From the NCBI RefSeq assembly GCF_018398315.1, contig NZ_JAHBRW010000003.1, positions 124,001 through 188,000 on the forward strand: DNA of 64,000 nucleotides, written 5' to 3'. Positions 1-10,800 of this stretch are shown here, piece after piece. The translations under genes were made by a program, and so were the position numbers. The notes beneath the pieces were generated by a model. That model was not told where the DNA came from. It saw only the letters and a list, made by a program, of their open reading frames with translations, and searched no databases. Positions within the stretch are counted from its first letter, which is position 1. Every line of letters begins with the position of its first letter. This DNA comes from Chelatococcus sp. YT9. GTDB taxonomy: Bacteria > Pseudomonadota > Alphaproteobacteria > Rhizobiales > Beijerinckiaceae.

Positions 1-5
1 AGCCG

Positions 6-388
6 GTGTGGCCAGAAGGTACCCCGCCGGGCGGCCGAAAAGCAGCACCGGCTGGAGGCGATCCACGCCCCGAAGGCCACGCTCCGAAGCAGAGAGCAGT
101 TCAGGCCCACCCGCCCGATCCCGATTTCGAGATGGGCCGGGTGCGTGGTCCGGCACGTGTCTGCAGAACCGTCTCTTGCGGGCAGAGGATAGCGAGCCGG
201 GCGGACCGGGCGGAGAAGGATTTCGCCGATCCCGACCGCCGCATGCTGCCGATGCGCGGCGGCATCATCCAAGACCGGCTTCATCTGTCGCTAGCTGGAA
301 GAACCAGATTGCCGTCGATGCCACTCGTCAGGCCATCGCGGCACATCACTGCCTGACCGCGCGGCCTCACAGCGTCTCGCCGCGATAA
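6..388 (+). pseudogene. IS1182-like transposase fragment, frameshifted
   Basis: Two overlapping plus-strand frames together resemble the middle of an IS1182-type DDE transposase. One frame ends in KDFADPDRRMLPMRGGIIQ, which matches the family pattern of a charged linker followed by (N/F)xDPDSRIM...GGFIQGYN. The neighbouring frame then gives NQIAVDATRQAIAAH, matching the usual continuation NxQxAVDAxxQVIVAH. The switch lies near position 270-300. Neither a start nor a full catalytic domain is present, and the fragment runs to the window edge, so it is an inactive remnant. The family call rests on remembered motif similarity only; another IS5/IS1182-clade transposase is possible. Confidence 0.5.
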
Positions 389-564
389 AGCGATCCCTGC
401 CCGCATCGCGCGCGGCTCCAGATCTCGTCATCGCGCAATTCGGTCTGGATCAGTTCCACTGGGACCCCACCATCGTCGATGATGGCGACGTGGAACCCGT
501 CGATCGGCTCATACGGACCGAGGATCACCTGCTCCCCGTCGATTGCCGCCGCAAGGTCCGGCAC
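367..564 (-). CDS. Short hypothetical ORF next to the Tn3 end
   Basis: A 65-residue reading frame starts at a GTG a few bases outside the Tn3-family left inverted repeat and reads away from it. The frame stays open upstream into the repeat (codons for Phe-Lys precede the GTG). The simplest reading is that this is the 3' part of a gene whose 5' part was removed or displaced by the transposon. The product is acidic with no recognisable domain. It could also be a chance ORF. Confidence 0.3.
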   Translation of the reverse strand: MPDLAAAIDGEQVILGPYEPIDGFHVAIIDDGGVPVELIQTELRDDEIWSRARCGQGSLYRGETL

Positions 565-570
565 CTTGAA

Positions 571-627
571 GGGGGCGGGACAAGAGCAGTTCGAAATCGT
601 ACGCTAAGGTCGAACGGAGCAGGAACG
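571..627 (+). repeat. Tn3-family left inverted repeat
   Basis: This begins with GGGGG and contains the stretch ACAAGAGCAGTTCGAAATCG. It pairs with 3729-3785 on the other strand with about five mismatches over 57 nt, which is longer than the 38-bp repeat usual for Tn3 elements. Confidence 0.8.
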
Positions 628-3602
628 TTATGCGGCACGCCGTAGCCCAGCCGGGAGGCGAAGCAATCTGAAGCCTTCCGGGAGATTTTGCTCGCTGTCC
701 CAGGTGTAGATGCCTGTCAGGTTGATATGCTCCCAACTCAGCGGCGAGATATGCCTCAATAGGGACTCTGGAATGTTCCTTCCCGCTCGTTTGAGCTCTT
801 TGACCGCGCGGTCGAGATAGACCGTGTTCCAGTGGACGATCGCGCTGACGACAAGATTGAGGCCTGATGCGCGGAATGCCTGACTTTCGAACGACCGGTC
901 GCGGAGTTCGCCACGCTCATGGAAGAAGACTGCGCGTTTGAGTTTGTGCGCTGCCTCGCCCTTGTTGAGGCCGGCTTGGCAGCGCCGGCGCAATGTCGAG
1001 TTCGAGTACCATTCGGTCATGAAGAGCGACCGCTCGATGCGGCCGAGTTCCCGAAGAGCCTTGGCCAGCTGGCTTTCCTTCGGTGATGCCGAGAGCTTCT
1101 TCAAAATCGTAGAGGGCACAACGGCGCGGGTGGTGATCGATGCCGCTAGATGAAGCAGATCATCCCAGTGATCGAGGATCAGGGTGGTGTTGATCGGCGC
1201 CCCGATGTGGTTCGACAGCGCCGGGTATGCGTCGCCTTTCTCGAACGTGTGGAACTTCCGATCTTTGAGATTGCGCAGTCGTGGTGCGAACCGCTTGCCG
1301 ATCAGAGCGAATAGCCCAAAGACGTGATCGCTCGCGCCGCCGGTGTCGGTGAAGTGCTCCTGTATTTCGAGGATTGTGTCCTGATCGAATAGTCCGTCGA
1401 GCACATAGGCAGCCTCGCTTTCGGTCGGGCTGATGGGCAAGATGCTGAAGTAGCCGTACTGATCTGACAGATGGCTGTAGAACTTCGATCCGGGCTCACT
1501 GCCGTAATGTAGATTGATGTCTCCGCGCTTTGCGGCTCGGTCGCTTGCTCGGAAGAATTGGCCATCGGATGATGACGTCGTGCCATTGCCCCAAAGGCAA
1601 GAATGCGGATGGCGGGTGTGTGCGTCAGTCACGCAGGCCTGGGCCGCGCGGTAGGTCTCTGACCGGGCATGGAAGGCGCGCATCCAACTGATCTGGTGAG
1701 CGCTGATGCCTTTGGACGCGCTGGCCATTCGCTTTGGACCGAGATTGGTCGCATCGGCCAGTACGCCAGCCAGCATGGCCGAGACATTCCTCGGAGTGTC
1801 ACCCGTTCGAACATGCGTGAAGCAATCCGCAAAGCCGGTCCATTCGTGCACTTCCCGCAGGAGGTCCGGCACCTCGACCAACGGATAAAGCTCGCTGATC
1901 TCGGCGTTCAGTTCCTCCGCTGCAGCGGGAACCTCGCCGGCGGCCGGCGTGACGATCAAGGTACCAGCTTCAAGGCGAACACCTTCAAGCTTTCCGGATC
2001 GTGCCCTGTGCGCCAGGCGCTTCAGGTTGAAGTCGAGCATCTGCCGCGCTTCGGTAAGCCACGCCGCGCCGTCTTCTTGGACACCAAGTCCGAGGCGATC
2101 TTCATCTTTCAGGATGGTGAACGTTGATCGCGGCATCAGGTGCTCGTCGATCGGTCGGAAGGATCGGCTGCCATCGACCCAAATGTCCGCAGATCTAAGC
2201 CGGTCTCGCAAAGCCGCGAGGGTTGCAATCTCATAGAGACGGCGATCGGGCTTCTCCTGCCCGAGGATCAGCCGTCGATCGGCTTGGCTGAGGTGGGTGA
2301 CCGGGACGCGATCCGGAAGGGTCCGCCGCTTCTCGGCATAGAGCCGCTTCAGCAGCAAAATCGCCGCAAGAAGGGGATCGTGGCGGCGCGCTGAGCGGAA
2401 CGTGAACGTCTGCAGGAACGCACCGGCATACTTATTGACGGTGGCATATTGCTCGACCGCTAAGGTCAAGGGCGATGCCTCGTTGTCGCCGACCATCGAC
2501 TCAAGCTCAGGCTTCATCCGAAGCAACCGGTGCCATCCAACTTCCTGATCGAGAACCTCCAATGCGTTCCGGCCATAATCGTTCGCGGACTGCAGGGCTG
2601 TGATCGTGTCCAGGAACATGCGTAGCGCTTTGGCGGTATCCGGCCTGCAGTCCATGTGCCGCTGCTTCTTGCGGTTATTGGCTTGCGAGAACAGCCGACC
2701 TATCAGCTTGATGAACATCGACCCTGCATCGTCCGTGAGCTTCTGGCCGAGCTTGATAATCTGCGCCACGATTAGCGCGTGTCGACGGCTGGCATTGAAG
2801 TCGTTGGCCAGCCATGCCGGTGTGGCGTTGCCTTCACGGATCATCTGATCCCACCGTCCAGACGATATGCGTATCTGCAATCTCGGATCGATTTCTAGCT
2901 CGCGCAGGAAGGCAATCCGTTCGGTCAGCCCGACCAGGTTTGACGTACCTGGCGCATCCGGCGCTGATCGTAGCCAATGAAATCGCGTCTGGCCGATAGC
3001 CGGGTCAACCTCCAACAGCTTATCCAACGATGAAGCGTATCGACCGAAATTTCTTCGATCAGCGCTCTCTCTGCCCGCCGACGGGCAATGGCGCGGGCAG
3101 CAAGACCGATCCGTTCGATCGTGTCGATTGCTGGCAGAAGAGATCCGCGTTCACGAAACATGGCGACAGTAGCACTCGCTATCGCGCCACCGTCGTCGGA
3201 CATCGCGGCCGCCTGAATTGCAGCCAACAGCGCAGCCCTACGGTCTTGCGCCGTCGCGCTCCGCGCGGCCAGATAAACCATCAAGCGAGCAATGTGATCG
3301 CGCCGCGTTTCTTCACGGCGTGCATAGAGCGCAAACTTTCCAGCGTCGGCGCCAATCTGCTCAGCAACGTACTCTAGCATTGCGCGAGGCGGAGTTTCAT
3401 CGGTCGCCAACACCCTGCCTGGATATCGCATCAGGCAGAGCTGAACGGCAAATCCGAGCCGATTGTGTTCTCGTCTGCGAAGTCCAATCTCAAGCCTGTC
3501 AGCCGACGACAACGAATAGTGCCGGATGAGGCCGTCCTCATCGGTTGGTATATCGAAAAGTCTCTGTCGATCTTGGACCTTGAGAAGCCTCCGTTTACCC
3601 AT
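628..3602 (-). pseudogene. tnpA: Tn3-family transposase (TnpA), single-base frameshift
   Basis: The N-terminal frame (ATG at 3602, GKRRLLKVQDRQRLF) carries the DUF4158-type DNA-binding region and runs out of frame near 3028. The adjacent frame continues directly with LDKLLEVDP and holds the catalytic DDE domain: Asp in LADATNLG, Asp in SSSDGQFF, and a Glu region before the [12 protein letters not shown] segment. The total span of 2975 nt is one base short of a 991-residue protein, which is normal for the family. The deletion lies between the codons for Thr-Leu-His-Arg and Leu-Asp-Lys. Known family role: cut and join at the 38-bp ends, making cointegrates. Inferred state: inactive here unless the indel is a sequence error. 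Confidence 0.85.
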
Positions 3603-3728
3603 TGCCCGACTCCATCTCCGACCAATCTGCCGGGAGCGTTGTCGAGTCGGACGGACGAAGAAATCAAGATTGGTGCATTGCGATGGCAATCCACAGGGAT
3701 CGGATGCTGGACATCCGGGCTACGGCGC

Positions 3729-3785
3729 CGTTCATGCTCCGTTCGCCCTTAGCGTACGATTTCGCACTGCTCTTGTCCGCCCCCC
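3729..3785 (-). repeat. Tn3-family right inverted repeat
   Basis: The reverse complement begins GGGGGGCGGACAAGAGCAG and matches the left end at 571-627. It lies upstream of the transposase start. Confidence 0.8.
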
Positions 3786-3898
3786 TTCTCGCGTACGCGC
3801 GTACTGCCCCGGCAACTCCCGTCGCCGACCGCGAGCTTGGCCATAAGTCCTTGGTCGGTTATAACTTCATAAGCAACTATTCCTGCGATGGGGGTCGC

Positions 3899-4282
3899 AT
3901 GAATCGGGAATCCATCCAGCAGCAACTGCTCTTGGCGGAAAGTTACATCCGGAGAGGCGAGCACCGTATGGCGCGGCTGCACGAGCTAGCCTCGCTACTA
4001 ACAGCTGCGGGTATGGATGCGGCGGGCGTGGTGGCCCAGCAGGAGCAAGAACAACGTCAGCAGAAGATGCGGGAGATGGACCGGGGCCGGCTTCTCGCGA
4101 TGCTGGCATGTACGAGTAATCCGCAAGAACATCAACGGGCCGGAGCCTACCCGCCTAACTCGATAGCAGGATACCAGACGCTATTCGCCCGACGCGGAGC
4201 CACTTGTATATTCGCTAATGTGCGGGCGCATCACCCAGTCCAACCGCAATCTGACGAGCTTCCCGACCTTCACCTTGAATAA
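3899..4282 (+). CDS. Small hypothetical protein, N-terminal coiled-coil type
   Basis: Translation from the ATG at 3899 gives a protein starting MNRESIQQQLLLAESYIRRG, then a charged helical stretch (HRMARLHELASLL) and a second helix rich in Gln/Glu/Arg ending in DRGRLLAMLA. Short proteins of this kind are, from memory, common as uncharacterised genes in Hyphomicrobiales. The tail after about residue 68 looks unlike the rest (prolines, cysteine, mixed composition), so the original gene may have ended near there and the C-terminus may be read-through after an indel. The reading frame extends upstream to 3602 through the Tn3 end, but that part is not expected to be coding. No function can be assigned. 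Confidence 0.5.
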   Translation: MNRESIQQQLLLAESYIRRGEHRMARLHELASLLTAAGMDAAGVVAQQEQEQRQQKMREMDRGRLLAMLACTSNPQEHQRAGAYPPNSIAGYQTLFARRGATCIFANVRAHHPVQPQSDELPDLHLE

Positions 4283-4425
4283 CGAGGCTCCGCGACGCGT
4301 CGGAACGGCGCTCCAAGCCAGGACTTCTGTGTCATCCGCCGCGATCCCGAGACGGGCGGCATGTCGCAGGTGAGCGAAACGGCCGCTGGCTAGTGGCGGG
4401 GTTAGCTGCTGATCGCGTCTCAGTT

Positions 4426-4685
4426 CTAGACCATCCCTGCTTCCTCAGCAGCATTGATAAAGGCCGATCGCGCGATATCGATGGTCTTTAGCGTCTTGAC
4501 TTTGAAGGCCCCGTAGCAGGCTTCCATAGCAATGAGACGCTCATCACACGTATCACCGGGATCAGGCCATCCCTCAAAAGGAGCCGCGACGCCTCTTCCA
4601 CGCTCGTGACCGTCCGTCGCGTGCTGTCAGACACCCATACGTCAACAGGTTCGAACCGTAGGCGAGAAATGTCCGAACCTAGCAC
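4426..4685 (-). pseudogene. DUF982 family protein, frameshifted
   Basis: From a GTG at 4685 the frame reads LGSDISRLRFEPVDVWV and TVTSVEEASRLLLRDG, the N-terminal half of the DUF982 pattern (W/F-x-PV, then a SVEEA segment). After about 4555 the match continues in another frame with DERLIAMEACYGAFKVK and IARSAFINAAEEAGMV before a stop at 4426. The span of 260 nt is one base short of an 86-residue protein, the usual DUF982 size. The function of DUF982 is unknown. Two intact relatives lie at 42.7 and 43.1 kb. Confidence 0.75.
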
Positions 4686-4799
4686 AATGTCCCGCTTGCG
4701 CCTGGCGAATGCGCGTGCTCGACTATCTTGAGCGCTTCTACTGCACGACACTCCGGGTGATTGGCGAGACGGACAAGTGGCAGCAGACGACATCGACGA

Positions 4800-5250
4800 G
4801 GCGACGTCCTTGATCGCTCAGATGCCTGTCGAGCATTCCGGGGACCTACCTACAGTCCGGATCACAGAAACGGGGCGCCTACACGCCCGGCAGCTATCCG
4901 AAATCCCCGATAAGGAATCTTCATCATCAACGACAATACACCTGACCTGAGATCAATCACATAGCTACGGTCAATTCACCTCGGTGACGTTGCTGTCGAA
5001 CTTGGAGGAGTTCGCTTTCGTGTGCTTTGCGCTAGTTGTCCGCTACCCCCGTAGCCGCACAGTCGGGTGCAACACGGTAACAGGCAAAGTTGCGTCAAGA
5101 CCTAGACTAGCTGTCTCCGGATGTCTCAGAAGTAAGCGGTGCCGAGGTCGCACTATATGTGCCCAGGCAACATATACAGCGTAACGGCTACGACGTATCG
5201 TCAAGCCGCGCCGTAGATGATAAGGTCGCACTGATTAAGCGAGGCGCACA
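4800..5250. other. Intergenic stretch, nothing recognised
   Basis: This holds only short overlapping frames on both strands. I see no domain, repeat or clear terminator. The last bases before 5251 provide a weak GAGG ribosome-binding site for the next gene. Confidence 0.5.
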
Positions 5251-5853
5251 ATGCCAGAATGGATTGCAGGTTTTGCGAATTCGCTTAGGGAGCGTTCACT
5301 TCCCCATGGCTTGCTGCTAGTGGTGCTCGGTACACTGCTCTATTCGGCGGAGCTCTATGAATGGCCCTACGCCGATGCTCTTGCTTCTCTCCGGGGATTC
5401 TCTGGCCTCTGCGTTCTCGTAGGCGCAGCAATCATCATCGTATGCGCCCTGGGAAATGGTGTCGTGCTTATACGACGTATCGCAAGCCAACGGAAAACAC
5501 ATGCCGAACATCAACTCAGGCTAGAGATGGAACTGCATTATGTGAAAACCATCTCAGGTTCTCTCTCCAACTATGAGAGAGGTCTTTTACTGTTTCTTCT
5601 CAAGAAGGATCCGCCGGAGTTTTGGATCGACGTTGATAAGGTGCCGTTTAGCCGACTGGCCCAGTTGAATTGCTTCATGCCAGTAGTTCGACCAAGCGAT
5701 CTTGCGTGGGGAGGTCCAACTTTCGTCACGTTTACCCCTTCGTTCCGCAGGCACCGCGACGCATTGGCTGAGTTCATCGCCGCCCAACCACACGCTTCAG
5801 TTGAAGGAGACAAATGGTTACAAGCCCTCATGAGAGTTCCTAGTGCTAGGTAA
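5251..5853 (+). CDS. Two-TM membrane protein with cytoplasmic tail; SieB-like at most
   Basis: This is a 200-residue protein with two hydrophobic helices near residues 19-38 and 48-75, followed by a basic turn (RRIASQRK) and a soluble C-terminal half of about 120 residues. The layout of two N-terminal helices and a cytoplasmic domain containing 'LSNYERGLLLFLL' is reminiscent of superinfection-exclusion protein B (SieB, a phage-borne protein that aborts infection by other phages), but no diagnostic motif is certain. The ATG at 5251 has a GAGG about nine bases upstream. The gene stands alone on its strand. It is most safely called a hypothetical membrane protein. Confidence 0.55.
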   Translation: MPEWIAGFANSLRERSLPHGLLLVVLGTLLYSAELYEWPYADALASLRGFSGLCVLVGAAIIIVCALGNGVVLIRRIASQRKTHAEHQLRLEMELHYVKTISGSLSNYERGLLLFLLKKDPPEFWIDVDKVPFSRLAQLNCFMPVVRPSDLAWGGPTFVTFTPSFRRHRDALAEFIAAQPHASVEGDKWLQALMRVPSAR

Positions 5854-6195
5854 ATTCCTGTTGTTCTCTTTCTCTGTTTTTTGTTCGCCTATGAAGAGGC
5901 GATGTCAGGGCCAATTTCCTTCCCTCCGGTTTTTAGGTGAGCTGGCAAGGCGAGCAATCGCCAACACGTCAAATGCTCGTTTTTTTGCCCATTCACATAC
6001 CGCGCTCGAACAGGACCAAGGGTTCGAACGCACAAGGACCGAGGAGCTAGCGTCTCGGGTCCGATGCACGAAGGCTGTCGGATGCCGGCATACACGTCAG
6101 TTGGGAGACAATCCCCTGGGTCCATTATCTCAGACGGACCGGCCAGTACCACCGTCTGACTAACATGATGCGTATGGTACGAGAGGAAGGTTCTG
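5854..6195. other. Intergenic stretch, nothing recognised
   Basis: Competing short frames occur on both strands, none with domain character. No clear promoter or hairpin was found. Confidence 0.4.
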
Positions 6196-6498
6196 ATGAG
6201 TAAGGTGTATTCCGTCACGCGAGTAGTCGTCGCCAGAGGGGCTGTCGAGAGCGTGACGAGCCGGGTAGCGCTCGATGCTGAAGGCGCGAAACATGCTCTC
6301 CGTGAGCTGTCGCATACCCCTGATGACGAACCATGGCTCTCCGAGGATCTCGTGGCGATTGCCAGAGAGATGACCAACGCGATCGCTGCAGGTCAAATCT
6401 ACTTCTTCGTCCAGCAGCACGACATCGAGCTCCATGTGACCATCCCCGTCTACACGATGGAACAGCTCTCAAAAATGAGCGCTAAGAAAGTCGCATAG
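6196..6498 (+). CDS. Small hypothetical protein
   Basis: This is a 100-residue soluble protein starting MSKVYSVTRVVVARGAVESV. It alternates beta-like segments (VYSVTRVVV, IYFFVQQHDIELHVTIPVY) with one helix (EGAKHALRELSHT), so a small alpha/beta fold is likely. The ATG follows an AGGAAGG stretch at good spacing. No known family was recognised and no operon partner is visible. Confidence 0.55.
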   Translation: MSKVYSVTRVVVARGAVESVTSRVALDAEGAKHALRELSHTPDDEPWLSEDLVAIAREMTNAIAAGQIYFFVQQHDIELHVTIPVYTMEQLSKMSAKKVA

Positions 6499-7208
6499 CG
6501 GCTCGCGTTTCTAACGAGCAGGGACGATTACGAAGAGCGATCGATTTGACAAATGTATGCAGACATTGCGAGCGTCACGAAGCGCTCAGTGACGTTTAGA
6601 TGAGCGGCAGCCAATTTGCCCCTGTCGGTGCGGCGCCGCGTCAGGTAAGGAGCGTTCAGTTAGTTTTGGGCACAACGTCAAAATGACGGCTATGATCGTC
6701 GCCTCCACACCGAGCGTTCAAGATAACTCGGGATAGGGCCTGCGCCTTGATCGCTCCTGCCGAGGTAGGACGTACTTCATAATTTCTTCACACCAGGTAT
6801 GTGAACGAAGCTCCTCAAGCGCGAGGCTTCGAAAGCACCTTGTCGCACTCTTGGACAATTTCCCCGATCATACAATCGACGCGAGTGCCGTGGGCGCGCT
6901 GGGCGCTACTGTAGATGAGAAGAAAGCGATCGAACTCGCCAGCCTGCAGCATACGGTAGCGAACCCTGTGGAATCGGAGTGCGAATGATTCTGCCTGGGC
7001 GGTTCGCTCTACTTTCACCTCACACCTCGAGAACGCTTTCCAACGTACGCTGAGGGAGCGAGATGAGACCACCTCTCTGCTCGCTCTGAGCTTTCGTATC
7101 GACGGCATTTCTGAGCTTCGAAGACGATGACGCGCCCGCAGAGCCGAATCCAAACCGCGCTCTCAGCTTTTGGGACAGAGCACCGAGCACAATGCGGCCT
7201 CCTTCTCA
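6499..7208. other. Mostly noncoding stretch with one doubtful minus-strand ORF
   Basis: About 700 bases with no recognised gene. The only long frame is 6815-7153 on the minus strand (112 residues). Its last 70 residues have a plausible amphipathic composition (FHRVRYRMLQAGEFDRFLLI), but it lacks a convincing start and any domain, so it is not called as a gene. Confidence 0.4.
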
Positions 7209-7688
7209 CTAAGGGTGAGATCCGTCGGTTTGCCCGGCCGCTGCTTCATGAAGTGCTATTGACGCGGCCGAAAGATCCGGAGCTCCAAAGTGTTCTTGCG
7301 AAGCAACCTTAAGGATTTTCTGAACGGTGGCCAACGACATACCCGTGGCACGGGCAAGTTTGCGAAGGGGCCAACTCTCGCCGCTGTTTTTGTGGAGCAG
7401 GTGCAGCGAGATGACCGCCTCAATCGCCTCGGCGCTGAACCTCGGCATGCGGCCGCGGCGCGGCTCCTTTATTCCATCTAACCCCAGCGCCGCATAACGA
7501 GTCCGCCATTTCCCAACAGCGTGCCGGGAAAGACCAACAGCGAGGCTGATCTCGCCATTGTGGGCATTTGTTTCCGCCATCAGGATGCAGCGCGCTCTCA
7601 CCCGTTCTTCGGGCGTTGCGGTCGTCATCCAATGTCTAAGTTCGAGGCGCGCGGCGTCGGAAAGGGGCGCTGTGGGCTTTGTCTTCAT
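7209..7688 (-). CDS. Helix-turn-helix protein, IS630-like transposase N-terminal half
   Basis: This 159-residue protein is built from two helix-turn-helix units. The first holds LAVGLSRHAVGKWRTRY followed by the typical IS630 segment ALGLDGIKEPRRGR. The second holds LARATGMSLATVQKILK. This is the N-terminal DNA-binding part of IS630-type transposases. The DDE catalytic half that should follow is absent, since the frame ends after a short Ala-rich tail. It is therefore either a truncated transposase or a small protein domesticated as a regulator. It lies just downstream of the terminator of the large surface-protein gene and on the same strand. Confidence 0.65.
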   Translation of the reverse strand: MKTKPTAPLSDAARLELRHWMTTATPEERVRARCILMAETNAHNGEISLAVGLSRHAVGKWRTRYAALGLDGIKEPRRGRMPRFSAEAIEAVISLHLLHKNSGESWPLRKLARATGMSLATVQKILKVASQEHFGAPDLSAASIALHEAAAGQTDGSHP

Positions 7689-7766
7689 GATTCCCTCCGG
7701 TGCGGTATCGCGCGGGGCGACTGGTGCAGCCTCAACGGGAAGATCAACATGTGTGACAATGAAATA

Positions 7767-7790
7767 GGACCCGGCGCGTGCGCCGGGTCC
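7767..7790 (-). terminator. Hairpin terminator after the surface-protein gene
   Basis: A perfect GC-rich inverted repeat (GGACCCGGCGC paired with GCGCCGGGTCC) lies about 45 bases past the stop of the minus-strand surface-protein gene. The run of T that follows is weak (TATTTCATT). Confidence 0.7.
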
Positions 7791-7833
7791 CGAAAAGCTG
7801 CCATCCAGGGGAATTGGATGACGCGGCGGAGAA

Positions 7834-10800
7834 TTACGCCGTGAAGAGCAGGTCCGGCTGAGAGATACCGTTCGTGCCGGTCAACTCAACCACGTCGTGA
7901 ATGCTGAAGTTGAAGGCTGCGACGTTGAGGACATCATTCGACTCCGTCTCAACTTCGGCGATGCTGATGTGATAATCACCATCGCTGTCGCGCCAGCCGA
8001 TCAGGAAGCCATCCCCAACGTTGACCTGATCGCTTGCAATGAGCGTGCGCAGGCCACCGATATTGATGTCTTCCGCCACAAGGTTGTGGTCGGCATAGGT
8101 ACCATTGAGCTGGATAAACGACGGTGTCGTCACCAAGCTACCGAGATTGCTGACCACGCTCGCGAGTGTCAGGAAGTCCGCTTGAATATAATCTTCGGAA
8201 TTTGCGCTTCCGATGTCATTACCAGCAGTGTTTACCAGGCTACCTGAGATGAAGCTGTTAACGCTGCTGAGGTCGATGATGAGCGTGTCATTGCCGTCAT
8301 CATTGAAGTCGGTAATGACATTGTCCGCGACGGTCTTGCCACCAATGTTCGCCTGACCAACGTGATTCAGGTAAACATAGTCATCGCCCTTGCCGAGCGT
8401 GATGGTGTTCTTGGCCTCCGTTCCTGTCACGACATAATCGTCACCGTCGCCAGCCAAAACCGTGTTGGTGCCGCCGCCGGTATAGATGAAGTCATTACCG
8501 CCTCGGGCGTCAATGACATCATTACCCGCGCCGCCCTTGATCCAGTCACCGGTCACATGGCCGATGAAGCTGTCATTGGCGCCGAAACCATCCTGATCCT
8601 CGTTATTGAGGTTGTAGAAATTCTCCGGCTGGCTGCCGTTGGTATGGTCGTTGCCGACCGGGCCAAGGCTGACAAAGCTGTTGCCGGACTCGCCGGGACC
8701 GTCAGAGATGCTTGATGACTCTTCGACGTCATTGTCGGTGCCGATGAAGTTGACACCGCCCTTGTCCTTGATGAAATCGACATGGACCGTATCGGTCGTC
8801 AGGCCAGAGTAGTCCTGGTTCTTGATCGCCTGGTTGGCGAAGGTAAACCAGTGGCCGCCGTCGCCACGATCGCTTTCCTGCCAATCACCCTCGTCGAAGA
8901 TACCTGCGCCGGACGCAGTCAGAGTTCCCGTGCTGGTACCCTGAGTGGTGTTGTTGGCGAGGATCCAGGTGCCGACGCCGACCGAGGCGCCATTGGCAAT
9001 TGTGATCGTGGTCTTCTCGACATCGCCGGCACCGAGGTACCAGAGATTGGTCTCAGAGTCGTTCTGGGCATCAAGCGTGATCTCGGAGATCGTTGCGCCG
9101 TTCGACAGGACCGGGCTCGTCAGATCACCAAGGGCATTGATGATGTTGACGTTGGTGGTGGAGCCCTGCGCCGAGGAGAGGTGGATCTCATCGAGGTTAC
9201 GGGCGGCATCGAACGGCGCCGGGTTGTTGAAGCCCAGGGCAAGGCCGAGACCAACCGAATTGATGTAGATGTCACCGCTTGCCGTCGCATGGGCGTCGAA
9301 ACGCTCAAGCGAAGCGACGTTACGGATATCGCGGAGCAGGATGTCGCCGGTGTCCTTCGTGGCGAAGGAGATGTCCGTCGCCGCATTGGTGCCACCGATA
9401 TCCGCGAAGTCGCTCATGTCGTAATAGGAGTCGTTGCCGTCACCGCCAGCCCACTCCGCAGAGGCGCCCTTCTGACCGAGGACCAGATCGCCCTTGCCGC
9501 TGTTGACGACTTCGAGAACGCGGGTCACGGGGTGCGTGGGATTATTGATATCGAACTGCCAAGCATCGCCGGAGCCGTCCGGAGCAATGTTATGGAAATA
9601 GGTGTCGAACTGGCCCTTCGACTCGAAGTGGAACTCACCAGCGTTCTTGACGCCGAGAGCACCCGCAAAAATGTCGTTGGCCTTGTTGTTGGTCCAGGTG
9701 ACCTTCAGATTGCTGTCGGTAACGCCCGCAGCGTATTCGATCGTGTGGTAGGCATCTGCCTGTAGGCCCGACACGTTCAGGTTCGCGACCGTCGAGTCCA
9801 TGTTGGCCAACTGGATGCGGTCAGTGCTCTGGTTGACGTTCACAGTCTTGACGTCATCAACATTGGCAAAATTGAGCTTCGCATTGCCGTTGAAGGTGAG
9901 GTCAAAGGTCTCGATCTCGGAGCTCGTCGGCGCGCGCTGTGCTGCCTTGGTGAAGGTCGCATAGAGCGTGTCGTCACCAGCGCCGCCCTTGAACACGTCG
10001 CCGTTGGAGAGCGTGTCGCCGGTGTAGAGCTTGTCGTTGCCCGAGCCGAGCTTGACATTGATGTCAGTGGTCGAGTCGGAGATGTTCAGCGACAGGTTCG
10101 ACTTGGCAGCCGAGGCGTCGATGCTGGTGAGGCCAGCGTCGAGGGCGTTCTTGATGCGGAAGTCGAGGCCGGCCGTGCCGCCGTCGATCGTCAGCTTCGT
10201 GGTGCCCTGGGAGTGGAACGAGTTGACGTCCGACGTGAAGCCCGCCGTGTCGTTGATGGTCAGCGCGACCGTCTCGATCTTGGCACCGGCGTCAGCCGTC
10301 AATTCGACATCGCCGCGAACTTCCTTGAGGCCGAGCTTCACAACCTTGCCGGCACCGACAGCCTGAGCGTCAAAGTCGAGCGTGGTGTGCAGCAGGCCGT
10401 TCGACGAGACATCGTCGTCGATGCTGTAGACGGTGTCCGAGCTCTGCAGATTGCTGAGCTTGGTGTCGACACGCAGCGTGTCGAGAGCGATCGCGTCGAT
10501 CTCGGTCCAGCGGCGGGTGTCAACGGTGACCGGGCCCGTGCCAGCGGCGTCGCTGGTGCCGACCGTGATGAGGTCGACGTTCTTGATCGTCTGGCCGTCA
10601 TAACCACCCGAGGTGAACTCGAGCTCGACCGAGCCGGAATTGCCGGTGATGATGTCGCCAGCCGTCAGCGTGCCCGTGCCACCACGAACGACGTCGCCGT
10701 CATGGATGTTGAGGATGTCGACGCCCGAGGTCAGCGGAATGGTCTCCGGCTCCGGCTGCGGCTCCGGCGGCAGGAAGTCCGGATTGAACAGCGTGCCGGT

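Larger units (their letters stand above)
571..3785. mobile_element. Tn3-family transposable element, transposase frameshifted
   Basis: The element is bounded by long imperfect inverted repeats at 571-627 and 3729-3785 and holds a single Tn3-type transposase gene on the minus strand. No resolvase gene or passenger gene is visible between the ends, so this is a minimal or internally deleted element. The flanks do not show an obvious 5-bp target duplication, which suggests that one side has been rearranged since insertion. The transposase carries a one-base deletion, so the copy should be inactive on its own but could be mobilised in trans through its repeats. Confidence 0.8.

Noticed and set aside
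8782-9765. 327-residue plus-strand ORF
   Set aside because: It lies entirely inside the large surface-protein gene on the other strand; its Val/Asp/Gly-rich, repetitive composition is a shadow of that gene.
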